Notes: generated by a model not told the origin, from the sequence alone. Numbered from the stretch's first letter, positions 26,103-34,745 are shown. The stretch: 56,599 bases of DNA from Rhodovibrio sodomensis (GCF_016583645.1 NZ_NRRL01000019.1:1-56599), one strand, 5' to 3'. Translations and numbers: made by a program.

Positions 26103-27353
26103 CTACTGGTTCATCATATCGAAGAACTCGGTGTTGTTCTTCGTCCGCCGCAGCTTGTCGGTCAGGAACTCCATGGCGTCCATGGTCCCCATCGGCTGCA
26201 GGATCCGGCGCAGCACGATCATCTTGTTCAGGCGGTGCTCGTCGACCAGCAGTTCCTCGCGCCGGGTGCCCGAGGGGCCGACGTTGATCGCCGGGAAGAC
26301 GCGCTTGTCCGCCAGCTTGCGGTCCAGGACGATCTCCGAGTTGCCGGTGCCTTTGAACTCCTCGAAGATCACCTCGTCCATCCGGCTGCCGGTGTCCACC
26401 AGCGCGGTGCCGACGATGGTGAGCGAGCCGCCCTCCTCGATGTTGCGGGCGGCGCCGAAGAAGCGCTTGGGGCGCTGCAGGGCGTTGGCGTCGACGCCGC
26501 CGGTCAGCACCTTGCCGCTCGACGGCACGGTCGTGTTGTAGGCGCGGCCCAGGCGCGTGATCGAATCCAAGAGGATCACCACGTCCTTCTTCGCCTCGAC
26601 CAGCCGGCGCGCCTTCTGCAGCACCATCTCGGTGACCTGGACGTGGCGCTGGGCGGGCTCGTCGAACGTCGAGGAGACGACCTCGCCCTGCACCGTGCGC
26701 GCCATGTCCGTGACCTCCTCCGGGCGCTCGTCGATCAACAGGACGATCAGGTAGCACTCCGGGTGGTTGGTCTCGATCGCCCGCGCGATGTTCTGCAGGA
26801 TCATCGTCTTGCCGGCGCGCGGCGGCGAGACGATCAGCGCGCGCTGGCCCTTGCCGAGTGGCGCCACCAGGTCGATCACCCGGTTGGTGATGTCCTTCTG
26901 CGCGTCGGTCTGCAGGTCGAGCTTCTCGTCCGGATAGAGCGGCGTCAGGTTGTCGAAGTTGATCCGGTGCTTGAGCGCGTCCGGCGCGTCGAAGTTCACC
27001 GTGTTGACCTTGAGCAGGGCGAAGTAGCGCTCGCCCTTGTTCGGCGAGCGGATCTCGCCGTCGACCGTGTCGCCGGTGCGCAGGGCGAACCGCCGGATCT
27101 GGGACGGGCTGACGTAGATGTCGTCCGGGCCCGGCAGATAGTTGGATTCCGGCGAGCGCAGGAAGCCGAACCCGTCCTGCATGATCTCCAGCACGCCCGA
27201 GCCGTAGATCGAAACGTCCTGTTGCGCCAGGCGCTCCAGGATGGCGAACATCATTTCCTGCTTGCGCAACGAGGAGGCGTTCTCGACATCCAGTTCCTCG
27301 GCGTAGGCGAGCAGGTCGGCCGGCGATTTGGCCTTCAGGTCTTGCAGGTTCAT
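26103..27353 (-). CDS. rho: Transcription termination factor Rho
   Basis: 416 residues, the full length of the family. N-terminal helical and cold-shock RNA-binding domain (about 1-125, with [22 protein letters not shown]), then the RecA-type helicase domain with Walker A SPPRAGKT (about 176-183), Walker [17 protein letters not shown], the Q-loop region [13 protein letters not shown] and the R-loop [14 protein letters not shown]. It forms the hexameric RNA translocase that ends untranslated transcripts. No recognised gene is co-transcribed upstream; a palindrome overlaps the predicted promoter. Confidence 0.97.
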   Translation of the reverse strand: MNLQDLKAKSPADLLAYAEELDVENASSLRKQEMMFAILERLAQQDVSIYGSGVLEIMQDGFGFLRSPESNYLPGPDDIYVSPSQIRRFALRTGDTVDGEIRSPNKGERYFALLKVNTVNFDAPDALKHRINFDNLTPLYPDEKLDLQTDAQKDITNRVIDLVAPLGKGQRALIVSPPRAGKTMILQNIARAIETNHPECYLIVLLIDERPEEVTDMARTVQGEVVSSTFDEPAQRHVQVTEMVLQKARRLVEAKKDVVILLDSITRLGRAYNTTVPSSGKVLTGGVDANALQRPKRFFGAARNIEEGGSLTIVGTALVDTGSRMDEVIFEEFKGTGNSEIVLDRKLADKRVFPAINVGPSGTRREELLVDEHRLNKMIVLRRILQPMGTMDAMEFLTDKLRRTKNNTEFFDMMNQ

Positions 27354-27496
27354 GAGGTGCGGAATTCGGGTGCTGACGGCGCGCGCAAGGCACGGTGCGC
27401 GGCGGGCGGGTCGGTGGCGGCGTGCCGGAAGTCATTCCGGCATCACGCAGCCGGCTGGCAACAGTCGGACCCGGCTGGGAAACTGTCCCAAGCGGT

Positions 27497-27527
27497 ATTT
27501 TAGTTTTGCCGGTCGGACCGGCAAAAC
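27497..27527 (-). promoter_or_regulatory. Predicted rho promoter overlapping a 25-bp palindrome
   Basis: Bases 27503-27527 form a perfect inverted repeat: 12-bp arms GTTTTGCCGGTC/GACCGGCAAAAC around one base. Reading leftward, TTGCCG (27519-27524) inside it and TAAAAT (27497-27502) beside it make a -35/-10 pair 16 nt apart, about 145 nt before rho. It lacks a T-run, so an operator is more likely than a terminator. Nothing else is evident in 27354-27697. Confidence 0.5.
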
Positions 27528-27697
27528 GCAAGGGGCCAGCACCCGGCGCCCGCGGGTCGATTTCGCCCGCCCCGATGCGATTGCGGGACGCGCCGCCGGG
27601 GCTCGCCGGCTGGACCGACGCGCGTGCCATTTTGGGGGCGCCCAGCTGCCGGCCGCGCGGCCGGGCAGCCCCCTGGAGGTGAGGCCGTGGGCCGGCG

Positions 27698-28084
27698 TCA
27701 GCCCTGGCGGCTGGCTGCCCGGCCGTCGGTCGCCTGGCCGTCGGGGACGCCGCCGTCCACCCGGCCGGGCGCGGCAGGGGCACAGTACAGGCGGTACAGC
27801 GTCTCGATCACCGCCTGCACTTCCGTGCTGGCCAGCGAGTAATAGATCGACTTGCCGTCGCGCCGGGTCGCCACCAGGCCCTCGCTGCGCAGACGCGCCA
27901 GCTGTTGCGACAGGGTCGGCTGGCGCAGCTCCAGCAGGGCTTCCAGATCGCCGACCTTCCGCTCCCCCTCGGCCAGGTAGCACAGGATCATCAGGCGGTC
28001 CTTGTTGGACAGCGCCTTCAGCAGGCGCGCGGCTTCGTCCGCGCTGCGCTCCAGTGTCTCCAGATCCTTCGTCGTGATATCCAT
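27698..28084 (-). CDS. ArsR-family repressor of the SqrR/BigR (persulfide-sensing) type
   Basis: 128 residues. A winged HTH (about 22-95) with LKALSNKDRLMILCYLAEGE and LRQPTLSQQLARLRSEGLVATRRDGKSIYYSLA closely follows BigR/SqrR. Cys35 and Cys101 are 66 residues apart, the spacing of the two cysteines that form a polysulfide bridge in Rhodobacter SqrR, which represses sulfide oxidation genes. No sulfide gene is next to it. ATG 28084 has AAGGA 5 nt upstream; further upstream reading is out of family. Its tail (about 102-128) is low complexity. Divergent from an M14 peptidase gene. Confidence 0.83.
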   Translation of the reverse strand: MDITTKDLETLERSADEAARLLKALSNKDRLMILCYLAEGERKVGDLEALLELRQPTLSQQLARLRSEGLVATRRDGKSIYYSLASTEVQAVIETLYRLYCAPAAPGRVDGGVPDGQATDGRAASRQG

Positions 28085-28426
28085 GACGTCCTTTCCCACC
28101 GCAAAGCGGGCCTTCTCGCTGTTATGTCCGGGGCGTCTCCGGCCGGTCCGGCGCCGGACCTCGTGCCGGCAAACTGGCGCTGGACCCCGCCGGTGTCCGC
28201 GTGCCGCCCACGAAAATTCCCGCCTCAAAATGACCAACCAAGATATATACCCTTCGTCTGATGTGTAAATAACCTGCGTGCGCCGGGGCCGTCTGGCCGA
28301 TGTTGGGCCCGATCCGACGGCGACACGGCCGCCTCCGCGCCGGCCGCCGGTTGGCAAGCGCGGGGCGGGGGTCTATGCACGAGGGGTAGGCGCCAACCGC
28401 CCCGACAACAGAAAGACCCGGCAGTC
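28085..28426. other. 342-bp divergent region between SqrR-like repressor and M14 peptidase
   Basis: No gene supported. An AT-rich patch at about 28205-28275 (with AAGATATATACC and ATGTGTAAATAACC) stands out from GC-rich flanks and is the likely promoter/operator zone. A perfect BigR or SqrR operator could not be recognised; ATTC-N8-AAAT near 28214 is at best a partial one. Confidence 0.4.
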
Positions 28427-29560
28427 ATGTGGATTTCCAGCGCGTTCGACAGCGGCAACATCCTGGTCGACCGGATCGACGGCGAGACGGCGGACCTGCG
28501 GATCCGCGCGGACGCCGGCGACAAGTTCTTCCAGTGGTTCCACTTCACCGCGGCCGGCACGCCGGGGCGGACGCGCACGCTGCGCCTGACCAACGCCGAC
28601 CAGGCCTCGTTTCCGCGCGGCTGGGACGGCTACCAGGCGGTCGCCTCCTACGACCTGCAGACCTGGTTCCGGGTGCCGACGGAATTCGACGGCGGCACGC
28701 TTGCGATCACCCACATCCCCGAGGCGCCGCTGGTCACCTACGCCTACTTCGCGCCCTATCCGATGAGCCGGCACCGCGAGCTGATCGCGCGCTGCACGGC
28801 CACAGGCCGGGTCGGCTACGAGGTGCTGGGCGAAACGGTCGACGGCCAGCCGATGGAGATGCTGCAGATCGGCACCTGGGACGCGCAAAAGCTGCCGGTC
28901 TGGGTGATCGGCCGCCAGCATCCGGGCGAATCCATGGCCGAATGGTGGATGGAGGGCTTCCTGGAACGCCTGCTGGACACCGACGATCCGTCGCCGGCCT
29001 ACCTGTTGGAGCGCTGCGTCTTCTACGTCGTGCCCAACATGAACCCGGACGGCACCCGCCGCGGGCATCTGCGCACCAACGCCGCCGGGGTCAACCTAAA
29101 CCGGGTGTGGCAGGAACCCGACCGGGAGACCAGCCCGGAAGTCTATCACGTCCGCCGTCGGATGTATCAGACCAGCTGTTCGGTGCTGCTGGACGTGCAC
29201 GGCGAGGAGGTGCTGCCGCACAACTTCATCGCCGGGTTCGAAGGCATCCCGAACCTGCGCTCGGAGCAGATCCAGATGGTCGAGTTGTTCAAGCAGCGCC
29301 TGCTGGAGCTCAACCCCGACTTCCAGACCAGCCAGGGCTACCCGCCGGCCAAGCCCGGCCACGCCAACCTCGGCATCGCCACGCCGTTCATGGCGGAGAG
29401 TTTCGGCGCGGTGGCGATGACGCTGGAGATGCCGTTCAAGGACTCGCTCGACAGCCCGCACCCGGCGGAAGGCTGGTCGCCCGCGCGCAGCCGCATGCTC
29501 GGCCGCTCCTGCCTGAACGCCCTGCGCCCCGTGGTCGACCGGATGCGCGGGGAGGATTAG
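28427..29560 (+). CDS. M14-family zinc carboxypeptidase (cytosolic carboxypeptidase/AGBL-like)
   Basis: 377 residues. An N-terminal beta-sandwich domain (about 1-125, ADAGDKFFQWFHFTAAG) precedes the peptidase. Zinc ligands are His and Glu in RQHPGESMAEWW and His in LLDVHGEE; catalytic Glu in MTLEMPFKD; the NMNPDGTRRGHLRTNAAGVNLNR block is characteristic. This two-domain layout is that of cytosolic carboxypeptidases, which in eukaryotes remove glutamates from tubulin tails; bacterial roles are poorly known. No signal peptide. Divergent from the SqrR-like gene, with no partner genes. Confidence 0.88.
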   Translation: MWISSAFDSGNILVDRIDGETADLRIRADAGDKFFQWFHFTAAGTPGRTRTLRLTNADQASFPRGWDGYQAVASYDLQTWFRVPTEFDGGTLAITHIPEAPLVTYAYFAPYPMSRHRELIARCTATGRVGYEVLGETVDGQPMEMLQIGTWDAQKLPVWVIGRQHPGESMAEWWMEGFLERLLDTDDPSPAYLLERCVFYVVPNMNPDGTRRGHLRTNAAGVNLNRVWQEPDRETSPEVYHVRRRMYQTSCSVLLDVHGEEVLPHNFIAGFEGIPNLRSEQIQMVELFKQRLLELNPDFQTSQGYPPAKPGHANLGIATPFMAESFGAVAMTLEMPFKDSLDSPHPAEGWSPARSRMLGRSCLNALRPVVDRMRGED

Positions 29561-29629
29561 GCACGCAGGCTGATGGCCTCCGAGGAAAGCGCCCGGTGTT
29601 ATGTCAGAAAGACCGTGGTATTCGTCCCT

Positions 29630-29745
29630 TAAGCAAAATCGATGAAAGCCGAAGGCGGCTTTCATCGTGAATTTGGCTCTAATTCATTGAAGAAAGGGCA
29701 AGATTAAACTGAAGGGTGGGTCGACCTTTCAGGATCTTGCCCTAG
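29630..29745 (+). repeat. Bipartite palindromic repeat, long form, copy 2
   Basis: About 116 bp, the most diverged long copy. Hairpin A starts TTAAGCAAAATCGATGAAAG and ends TTTGGCTCTAA; the linker is TTCATTGAAGAA; hairpin B ends AGGATCTTGCCCTAG. Its last bases give CTA at 29742-29744, the stop codon of the small leftward gene that follows, and it begins 70 bp after the M14 peptidase stop. Confidence 0.82.
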
Positions 29746-29924
29746 CTCGCCAACGCTTGGGTCTGCGGGCAGGTGGAATCCAGGCGTTCGCGGGCGCGTC
29801 GGACGGCGCGCAGGATGTCCTGCCGGCTGATCCGGTCCCGGCGCATCAACAGTTCGACGATCGGGTCGTAGAGAAGCTCGTCCAGCGCGGGTTCGGGCCC
29901 CGCGCAATTCCATGCGGCCTGCAC
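29742..29924 (-). CDS. Small hypothetical protein (60 aa)
   Basis: 60 residues, unrecognised: an N-terminal QAAWNCAGPEPALDEL part, then an Arg-rich amphipathic helix (VELLMRRDRISRQDILRAVR). GTG 29924 has GGGAGGG about 9 nt upstream. A longer in-frame reading to 30362 would run through tRNA-Tyr and is rejected. The stop comes from the edge of the repeat at 29630-29745. Two cysteines; no membrane segment. Confidence 0.55.
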   Translation of the reverse strand: MQAAWNCAGPEPALDELLYDPIVELLMRRDRISRQDILRAVRRARERLDSTCPQTQALAS

Positions 29925-29958
29925 AGCGTTTCCCTCCCGCCGCGTCCACGTACGCCCC

Positions 29959-29997
29959 AGTGCCTCGGCGCGGTGCCTCGGCGCGGTGCCCCGGCGC
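29959..29997. repeat. 13-bp tandem triplicate
   Basis: Three units of CGGTGCCTCGGCG (first and third each with one change). It lies in the 350-bp gap between the 60-aa gene and tRNA-Tyr, which otherwise shows only a short GCCCG/CGGGC stem near 30043-30059. Confidence 0.65.
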
Positions 29998-30274
29998 GAT
30001 CGCGGGCGGCGATGCGTATTTGGTTTAAGTGGTTTCTTTTGTAGCCCGCTTCGTCGGGCCGCGCCATATCGCAGGTTGATTAATGCCGCCGAAAGCGCGG
30101 CTTTTTCGCCCGGGCGTATTGAAGATGTAGTTAAGGGCCGGTTCGCGAGCAAGCGACAGCTTTGTGGCAACCCGCCGGCCATGCCAGACACGCCGAACAC
30201 GCCGGTCACACGCGTCGCCACGGCGGGCGGCGCGAACAGGCGGCTTACCGGTTGCGGCCGTTGAGAAGAGTGAG

Positions 30275-30360
30275 TGGTGGGGGAGGGAGGATTCGAACCT
30301 CCGAAGGCAGTGCCGGCGGATTTACAGTCCGCTCCCGTTGACCGCTTGGGTAACTCCCCC
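30275..30360 (-). tRNA. tRNA-Tyr (anticodon GUA), CCA encoded
   Basis: 86 nt with a long variable arm. Acceptor GGGGGAG/CTCCCCC, D-region TTACCCAAGCGGTCAACGGG, anticodon stem CGGAC(T)/(A)ATCCG with GTA, T-arm GGAGGTTCGAATCCTCC, then A and CCA. Upstream (30361-30599) a leftward TTGCAA (30526-30531) and TAGAAC (30502-30507), 18 nt apart, may be its promoter. Confidence 0.93.
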
Positions 30361-30599
30361 ACGAAAGCGCGATCCGACGCCCGCGTCGACGCGGGCCGGG
30401 CCTTGGCATCGCGGACCCGGGCGGATGGGTCGCCAAAGACGGGATCGGCGCGCCTGGGGCGCGGTCACGGACGGGATCGCCGCCCGCCCCAGGGCGCGCT
30501 TGTTCTAGGAGCTTCGACCCCCGCTTTGCAAGTCCCGATCCCCGGGATTCGGTAAATTATGTCGGTTCGGCGACAGCGGTGCGGACCCGGGCCGGGCGG

Positions 30600-31820
30600 C
30601 TACCCGGCGGCCGGCAGATCCAGGAGAACGATCGCCGCGTCCTCGCCGCGCACCCGGATCGCGGTGTCGTGGCGCACGCGCAGGCCGGTCTGCCGGGCGG
30701 CGTCGCGCAACAGGCGGCGGTCGCTGACCAGCAGCGCGGCGCGGAAGCCCCTGGGCGTTGCGACCCGGCGGACTTCCTGCAGCACCTCAGCGTAAAGCGA
30801 CCGGTTCTCGGCGACGTCGCCGTACTGCTTGCCGAACGGCAGGTTGGCCAGCACCAGGCTGACGCTGGCGTCCGGCAGGTCGAGCGCGCGCGCGTCGGCG
30901 TGCTCGACCTGCGCCGTGTCGAAGCTTTTCAGGTTGCGCCGCGCGGTCTTCACCGCCTGCAGATCCTGGTCCGTGCCGATCAGCCGGGCGCCGGGCGCGT
31001 AGCCGCCGGCTTCCGCCAGCAGCGTGCCGGAGCCGCACACCGGGTCCAGGATGGTATCGTCGTCGACCGGACGGGTCATGAACGCCATCGCGGCCGCGAT
31101 CGGCGGCGGCAGGCTGCCCTCGCGCTCGACCTGCCGGCGGTCGCGTCCGGCGGTCTGGTCCGCGTCGCGAACCGGGACGCAGGCGTAGTAGGCCTGCTCG
31201 ATGCAGAACACCAGCAGCGGGGTGTTCGCCGCCTCGTCCAGCTTGACCCCGCGCGCGCTCAGTTCGCGGCCGAGAAAGCGGGCCAAGTCGTGGCGGTTGA
31301 AGTGCCGGCCGTCGGCGGTGACGACCAGCCGGCGGCGCTGCCCCTGCAGCAGCTGCGCCAGCCGCTCCAGCTGGCTGTCGGACACCTTGTAGCGGCCGTA
31401 GACCAGGCAGCGGTGCATGTCCTCCGCGCTGCGCAGCTCGGTCGCGGCCGGCGTGCGCGCCAGACGCGGGGCGAACAGCAGGTCGTGGTTGCGCTGCCAG
31501 AGCAGGTCCGCGCGGTCGTTCTGGCCGAGCAGCCTGGCGTGGCGCAGCTCCGCCAGCAGGGTCCGGCCCAGGCCGGGGGCGGCGCGCACGACCCAGCCGG
31601 CCGGCTGGGCCGTCTTGCCGGCGCCGGCGGACTTGGCCTTGTGCGCAGTGGCGCGCTGGGCCTTATGCGCGGCGGCGCCGTGGGCCTTGGGCGCGGCCGC
31701 CGGCCCGCCCGTCCGCGCGGCCGACTTGGCGGCGGTCTTGCCGCGGTTGGGCTTGCGGCCAGAGTCCTTGCCCGGGCCGGGCCGGGCGCGGTCCTTGGTG
31801 CGGGGCGGCTTGCTGCTCAT
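30600..31820 (-). CDS. THUMP-domain RNA guanine-N2 methyltransferase (Trm14/TrmN-like)
   Basis: 406 residues. A Lys/Ala/Gly-rich low-complexity N-terminus (about 1-75) is followed by a THUMP RNA-binding region (about 75-200) and a Rossmann methyltransferase. SAM motif DPVCGSGTLLAEAG and catalytic NLPFGKQYGD mark the UPF0020/Trm14 group, which forms m2G in tRNA position 6; RlmL-type 23S rRNA activity is the alternative. Start ATG 31820 follows a GTG at 31823; no clear RBS. It lies beside tRNA-Tyr on the same strand. The basic N-terminal tail may add RNA affinity. Confidence 0.8.
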   Translation of the reverse strand: MSSKPPRTKDRARPGPGKDSGRKPNRGKTAAKSAARTGGPAAAPKAHGAAAHKAQRATAHKAKSAGAGKTAQPAGWVVRAAPGLGRTLLAELRHARLLGQNDRADLLWQRNHDLLFAPRLARTPAATELRSAEDMHRCLVYGRYKVSDSQLERLAQLLQGQRRRLVVTADGRHFNRHDLARFLGRELSARGVKLDEAANTPLLVFCIEQAYYACVPVRDADQTAGRDRRQVEREGSLPPPIAAAMAFMTRPVDDDTILDPVCGSGTLLAEAGGYAPGARLIGTDQDLQAVKTARRNLKSFDTAQVEHADARALDLPDASVSLVLANLPFGKQYGDVAENRSLYAEVLQEVRRVATPRGFRAALLVSDRRLLRDAARQTGLRVRHDTAIRVRGEDAAIVLLDLPAAG

Positions 31821-31898
31821 CACGCGCGGGAGGTCGCAGATTTGGCCGGACGCCGCAAGGCCGCCGGCATCCGCGCCTGCCGTCCCGCGGCCGCCGGC

Positions 31899-32663
31899 CT
31901 ATTCCATGACGTGGACGCCGGCGTCGACGTATTCGACGTTGCCGGTCATCGCCCGGGCCCGGTCGCTGGCCAGGAAGGCCGACAGCGCGCCGACGTCGTC
32001 GATCGTCGCCAGCTGGTGCTCCGGGGCGCGCTGGCGGGCGCGCTCCAGCATCTCGTCGAACCGGTCGATACCGCTCGCCGCACGGGTCTTGAGCGGGCCG
32101 GGGGAGAGCGCGTTCACCCGGATGCCCTTGGGCCCGAGCTCGGCGGCGAGGTAGCGCACGCTGCTTTCCAGCGCGGCCTTCACCGGGCCCATCAGATTGT
32201 ATTCCTCGACCACCCGCTCGGAGCCGTAGAAGGTGACGGTCTGCAGGCTGCCGCCGCGCGTCATCAGCGGCTCGGCATAGTGCGCCAGTCGGATAAAGGA
32301 GTGCGCCGAGACGTCCATCGCCTGCGCGAAGCCGCCGCGCGAGCAGTCGGTCACGCGCGCGTGCAGATCTTCCTTGGGCGCGAACGCGATCGCGTGCAGC
32401 ACGAAGTCGAGCTGGCCCCAGCGTTCCCGGATGGTGTCGAACACGCCCTTGAGTTCGCCTTCCGCGCGGACGTCGCAGGGCAGGAAAAGCTGCGCGCCCA
32501 CGTCGCGGGCGATCGGTTCGACGTGGGGGCGCGCCTTCTCGTTCAGGTAGGTGACGGCGAGCTCCGCCCCGGCGGCGCGATAGGCGCGCGCGCAGCCGGT
32601 GGCGATCGAGTGCTGGTTGGCGATCCCGATGACGAGCCCGCGCTTACCGGTCAGATCGATCAT
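31899..32663 (-). CDS. fabI: FabI-type enoyl-[acyl-carrier-protein] reductase
   Basis: 254 residues, an SDR of type II fatty-acid synthesis that reduces the enoyl-ACP with NAD(P)H. Cofactor loop GLVIGIANQHSIATGCARAY; catalytic Tyr146, Tyr155 and Lys162 (TFYGSERVVEEYNLMGPVK) match the FabI Y-x6-K pattern rather than FabG. PKEDLHARVTDCSRGGF is the typical substrate-side region. ATG 32663 begins at the canonical MIDLTGKRGL. A longer upstream reading is unrelated. It stands alone, 4 kb from the fab cluster. Confidence 0.92.
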   Translation of the reverse strand: MIDLTGKRGLVIGIANQHSIATGCARAYRAAGAELAVTYLNEKARPHVEPIARDVGAQLFLPCDVRAEGELKGVFDTIRERWGQLDFVLHAIAFAPKEDLHARVTDCSRGGFAQAMDVSAHSFIRLAHYAEPLMTRGGSLQTVTFYGSERVVEEYNLMGPVKAALESSVRYLAAELGPKGIRVNALSPGPLKTRAASGIDRFDEMLERARQRAPEHQLATIDDVGALSAFLASDRARAMTGNVEYVDAGVHVME

Positions 32664-32859
32664 CGCTGTCGCAGCCTCCCTGGTGCGTCGAACGGCGGAG
32701 TGTGCGCTGCACCATATACCGCGACAGTACACGTTGCACTGCAACAGAAAAATGAAAACACGCGTTTGAGGCCGGGGATCCGGACACACCAGATGGCGGC
32801 CGTGGCCGGTCCGGGCCGCGACCGCCGCCTGCGCGGACAATAGTGGAAAGCGCGGTCGG

Positions 32860-33063
32860 TTACGCCGCCGCGCGGGTCACGGGGGCCGTGTCGACCTCGC
32901 CGTTGGCGATCGCGTCGGCCACCCGGTGCCACACGGCGCACCCCTCCCGGTCGCCGCAAGACCGCAGTTTTTCGGCATATTCGCGCGCGTACGGGACGGC
33001 GTAGTCGCGGTGTCGGCGGGCAAAGCCCGTGGCGTAAGCCAGCAGATCGGCTTCATTCGGCAT
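32860..33063 (-). CDS. Small hypothetical protein (67 aa)
   Basis: 67 residues, unrecognised: LLAYATGFARRHRDYAVPYA suggests a helical domain, followed by two cysteines in SCGDREGCAVWHRVADAI. GGGGAG lies about 6 nt before ATG 33063 (an ATG at 33066 directly precedes it). No membrane segment. Monocistronic on the leftward strand upstream of fabI. Confidence 0.6.
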   Translation of the reverse strand: MPNEADLLAYATGFARRHRDYAVPYAREYAEKLRSCGDREGCAVWHRVADAIANGEVDTAPVTRAAA

Positions 33064-33703
33064 CATCTTCTCCCCACCTTCGAACACGATCGAAAGGTCC
33101 GCCGAAGTCGCGCGCAGGATTCCGGTATGACCGGTCCATGGCAAGCCCTTTGCAGCGCAGCATGATCGTTTCTTGTGGATAACCCGATTAACCGCTTCCA
33201 AAGCCCGGGATTCTGCCCGGCCCAAGAGCCGCCGCGACGGATCGGCGTTCCGCACCGCCGGGCCGTTTGCCGTGATTCCGGCCAACATACGCTAGATGTT
33301 GTGTGAAGCTTCTCTTTCACCCCAACGAATCGCGCGACAGGCGGGGGTAACTCGGGGTAGGCTGATCGAGAGTTGGGTTGATGAGCCACGCGCTCATGCC
33401 ACGCACGGGAGTAGCGCCCTGACGCGACCGTCCGACCGCGACCGCCACGATCTGCCGGCCTTCCCGGTCCGGTCCGTGGCGCTGCCGTCCGGGACCGTCA
33501 CGCCGGCCATCGCGCCCGCCCCCGGCGATCAACCCGCGGCCGAAGCCCCGCCGGCCGATCATGCGCCCCGTGCCCTGCCGTTTCACGCCAAGTTGCCGCC
33601 TGCCGCCTTGCCGGGTTCGAGCGACCCCGGCAAGGCGGGGGTGTGCCGCCCGTCCGGCGCGCACGCGTCGGATCCCGTCATCCCGACAGCCGAGGAGTCC
33701 AAG
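33064..33703. other. 640-bp region without a supported gene
   Basis: It is open in the phoH frame from 33296, but that stretch is Pro/Ala/Arg-rich with no family similarity and no RBS at its start. A consensus DnaA box (TTATCCACAA on the minus strand, 33173-33182) is present singly. Promoters for phoH (rightward) and the 67-aa gene (leftward) must be here, though none is convincing. Confidence 0.45.
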
Positions 33704-34453
33704 ATGGGCAAGCGTTCCGCGCGTCGCGCCGCCAACAATCAAGAGGGCAAGGTCCGTGCGCTGTACCCCCGCGAGGGAGATTGGCATCCGCTGAACGCCG
33801 GCGGGCACGGCGACGACGCCCGCGAGCAATCCTACCGCCGCCGGGTCAAGCCGATGAGCGCGGGTCAGGAAGCCTTGATGCAGGCGATCGACAGCCAGAA
33901 CCTGGTGCTGGCCCTGGGGCCGGCGGGGACCGGCAAGACCTACCTCGCGATCTCGAAAGCCGTGGAGGCGCTGGAAGCCCGCGAGGTTGAGCGCATCGTG
34001 CTCACCCGCCCGGCGGTCGAGGCCGGCGAAAACCTGGGCTTCCTGCCCGGCGGGGTGGAAAGCAAGCTGCAGCCCTACCTGCGCCCGCTGTACGACGCGC
34101 TGACCGACCGGCTGGGCAACAAGCGGGTCAAGATGGCGCTGGGCGAGGGGCTGATCGAGATCGCGCCCGTCGGCTTCATGCGCGGACGCACGCTGAACAA
34201 CGCGTTCGTGGTGATCGACGAGGCACAGAACTGCACCTACGGGCAGATCAAGATGCTGCTGACCCGGCTCGGCTGGTCGTCGACCATGGTGCTGACCGGC
34301 GACCCGGACCAGAGCGACCTGCTGCCCGGCGTCTCCGGGCTGGGCGAGATCGCCCGGCGGCTGTCCGCGCTGGCGGACGTCGGCGTGATCGAACTGGACG
34401 ACGCCGACATCGTCCGCCACCCCTTGGTCGCCTCGATGCTGACGGTGATCTGA
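33704..34453 (+). CDS. PhoH-family ATPase (short form)
   Basis: 249 residues. A basic N-terminus (MGKRSARRAANNQEGK) precedes the PhoH P-loop domain: Walker A GPAGTGKT (72-79), LTRPAVEAGENLGFLPGG, Walker B FVVIDEAQNCTYGQIKM, and GDPDQSDLLPG. It lacks the N-terminal KH-like region of the longer PhoH that sits with ybeY, so it resembles the compact E. coli PhoH. It is an RNA-linked ATPase of unsettled role. GAGGAG lies about 8 nt before ATG 33704. Confidence 0.88.
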   Translation: MGKRSARRAANNQEGKVRALYPREGDWHPLNAGGHGDDAREQSYRRRVKPMSAGQEALMQAIDSQNLVLALGPAGTGKTYLAISKAVEALEAREVERIVLTRPAVEAGENLGFLPGGVESKLQPYLRPLYDALTDRLGNKRVKMALGEGLIEIAPVGFMRGRTLNNAFVVIDEAQNCTYGQIKMLLTRLGWSSTMVLTGDPDQSDLLPGVSGLGEIARRLSALADVGVIELDDADIVRHPLVASMLTVI

Positions 34454-34496
34454 GCGCGCGGTTCGCGGCGCCCGCGCGCCAGTCGCCTCCTCCATT

Positions 34497-34546
34497 CCCT
34501 CTGATTCCCCATCTCCAATGGGAGGAGGGGCGAGGGGAGGAGGGAC
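34497..34546. repeat. CT-rich palindromic repeat, copy 3
   Basis: CCCCATCTCCAATGGGAGGAGGGGCGAGG region: a diverged palindrome of the same CT/GA-rich family, 45 bp after the phoH stop and directly ahead of copy 4. Confidence 0.55.
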
Positions 34547-34566
34547 CCCGGTTGTCGACGCCGCGG

Positions 34567-34615
34567 GCAACCTCCTCTCCCTGGTCCTCTCCTCCCATAG
34601 GAGGAGAGCGGACCC
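34567..34615. repeat. CT-rich palindromic repeat, copy 4
   Basis: CAACCTCCTCTCCCTGGTCC then TCTCCTCCCATAGGAGGAGA and GCGGACC. It matches copy 2 (22861-22905) over most of its length, including the CAACCT..CTCTCCCT lead-in outside the hairpin, so the family is a defined element rather than random CT richness. Confidence 0.7.
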
Positions 34616-34679
34616 CGCCGCCATGGCGTGCCGAGAGCGGAGCTACCGCGTACCTCTAAATTCGAGCTCCCAGACACAC

Positions 34680-34713
34680 CTGCGGCCACCTCCCGTCTCC
34701 GGAAGGTGGCCGC
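34680..34713. terminator. Hairpin terminator between phoH and rplI
   Basis: 11-bp stem TGCGGCCACCT/AGGTGGCCGCA with a 12-nt loop in the convergent gap 34454-34745. No T-run follows on either strand, so it may work with Rho or by protecting 3' ends. Confidence 0.6.
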
Positions 34714-34745
34714 AAGCGCGTTGACGCTGTGCACCGAAGCGGCGG

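Noticed and set aside
29742..30362. A 206-aa leftward protein
   Set aside because: Its first part would read through tRNA-Tyr and low-complexity DNA; only the last 60 codons have an RBS and protein-like composition.
30579..32843. A 754-aa rightward open frame
   Set aside because: It is antisense to the THUMP methyltransferase and fabI, with Arg/Ala/Gln-rich composition and no domain.
33173..33182. Consensus DnaA box TTATCCACAA (minus strand), possible replication origin
   Set aside because: It is a single box with no cluster, no AT-rich unwinding region and no dnaA, dnaN or parAB genes nearby.
33296..33703. N-terminal extension of PhoH by 136 residues
   Set aside because: No family similarity or RBS; ATG 33704 has GAGGAG and the expected basic N-terminus.
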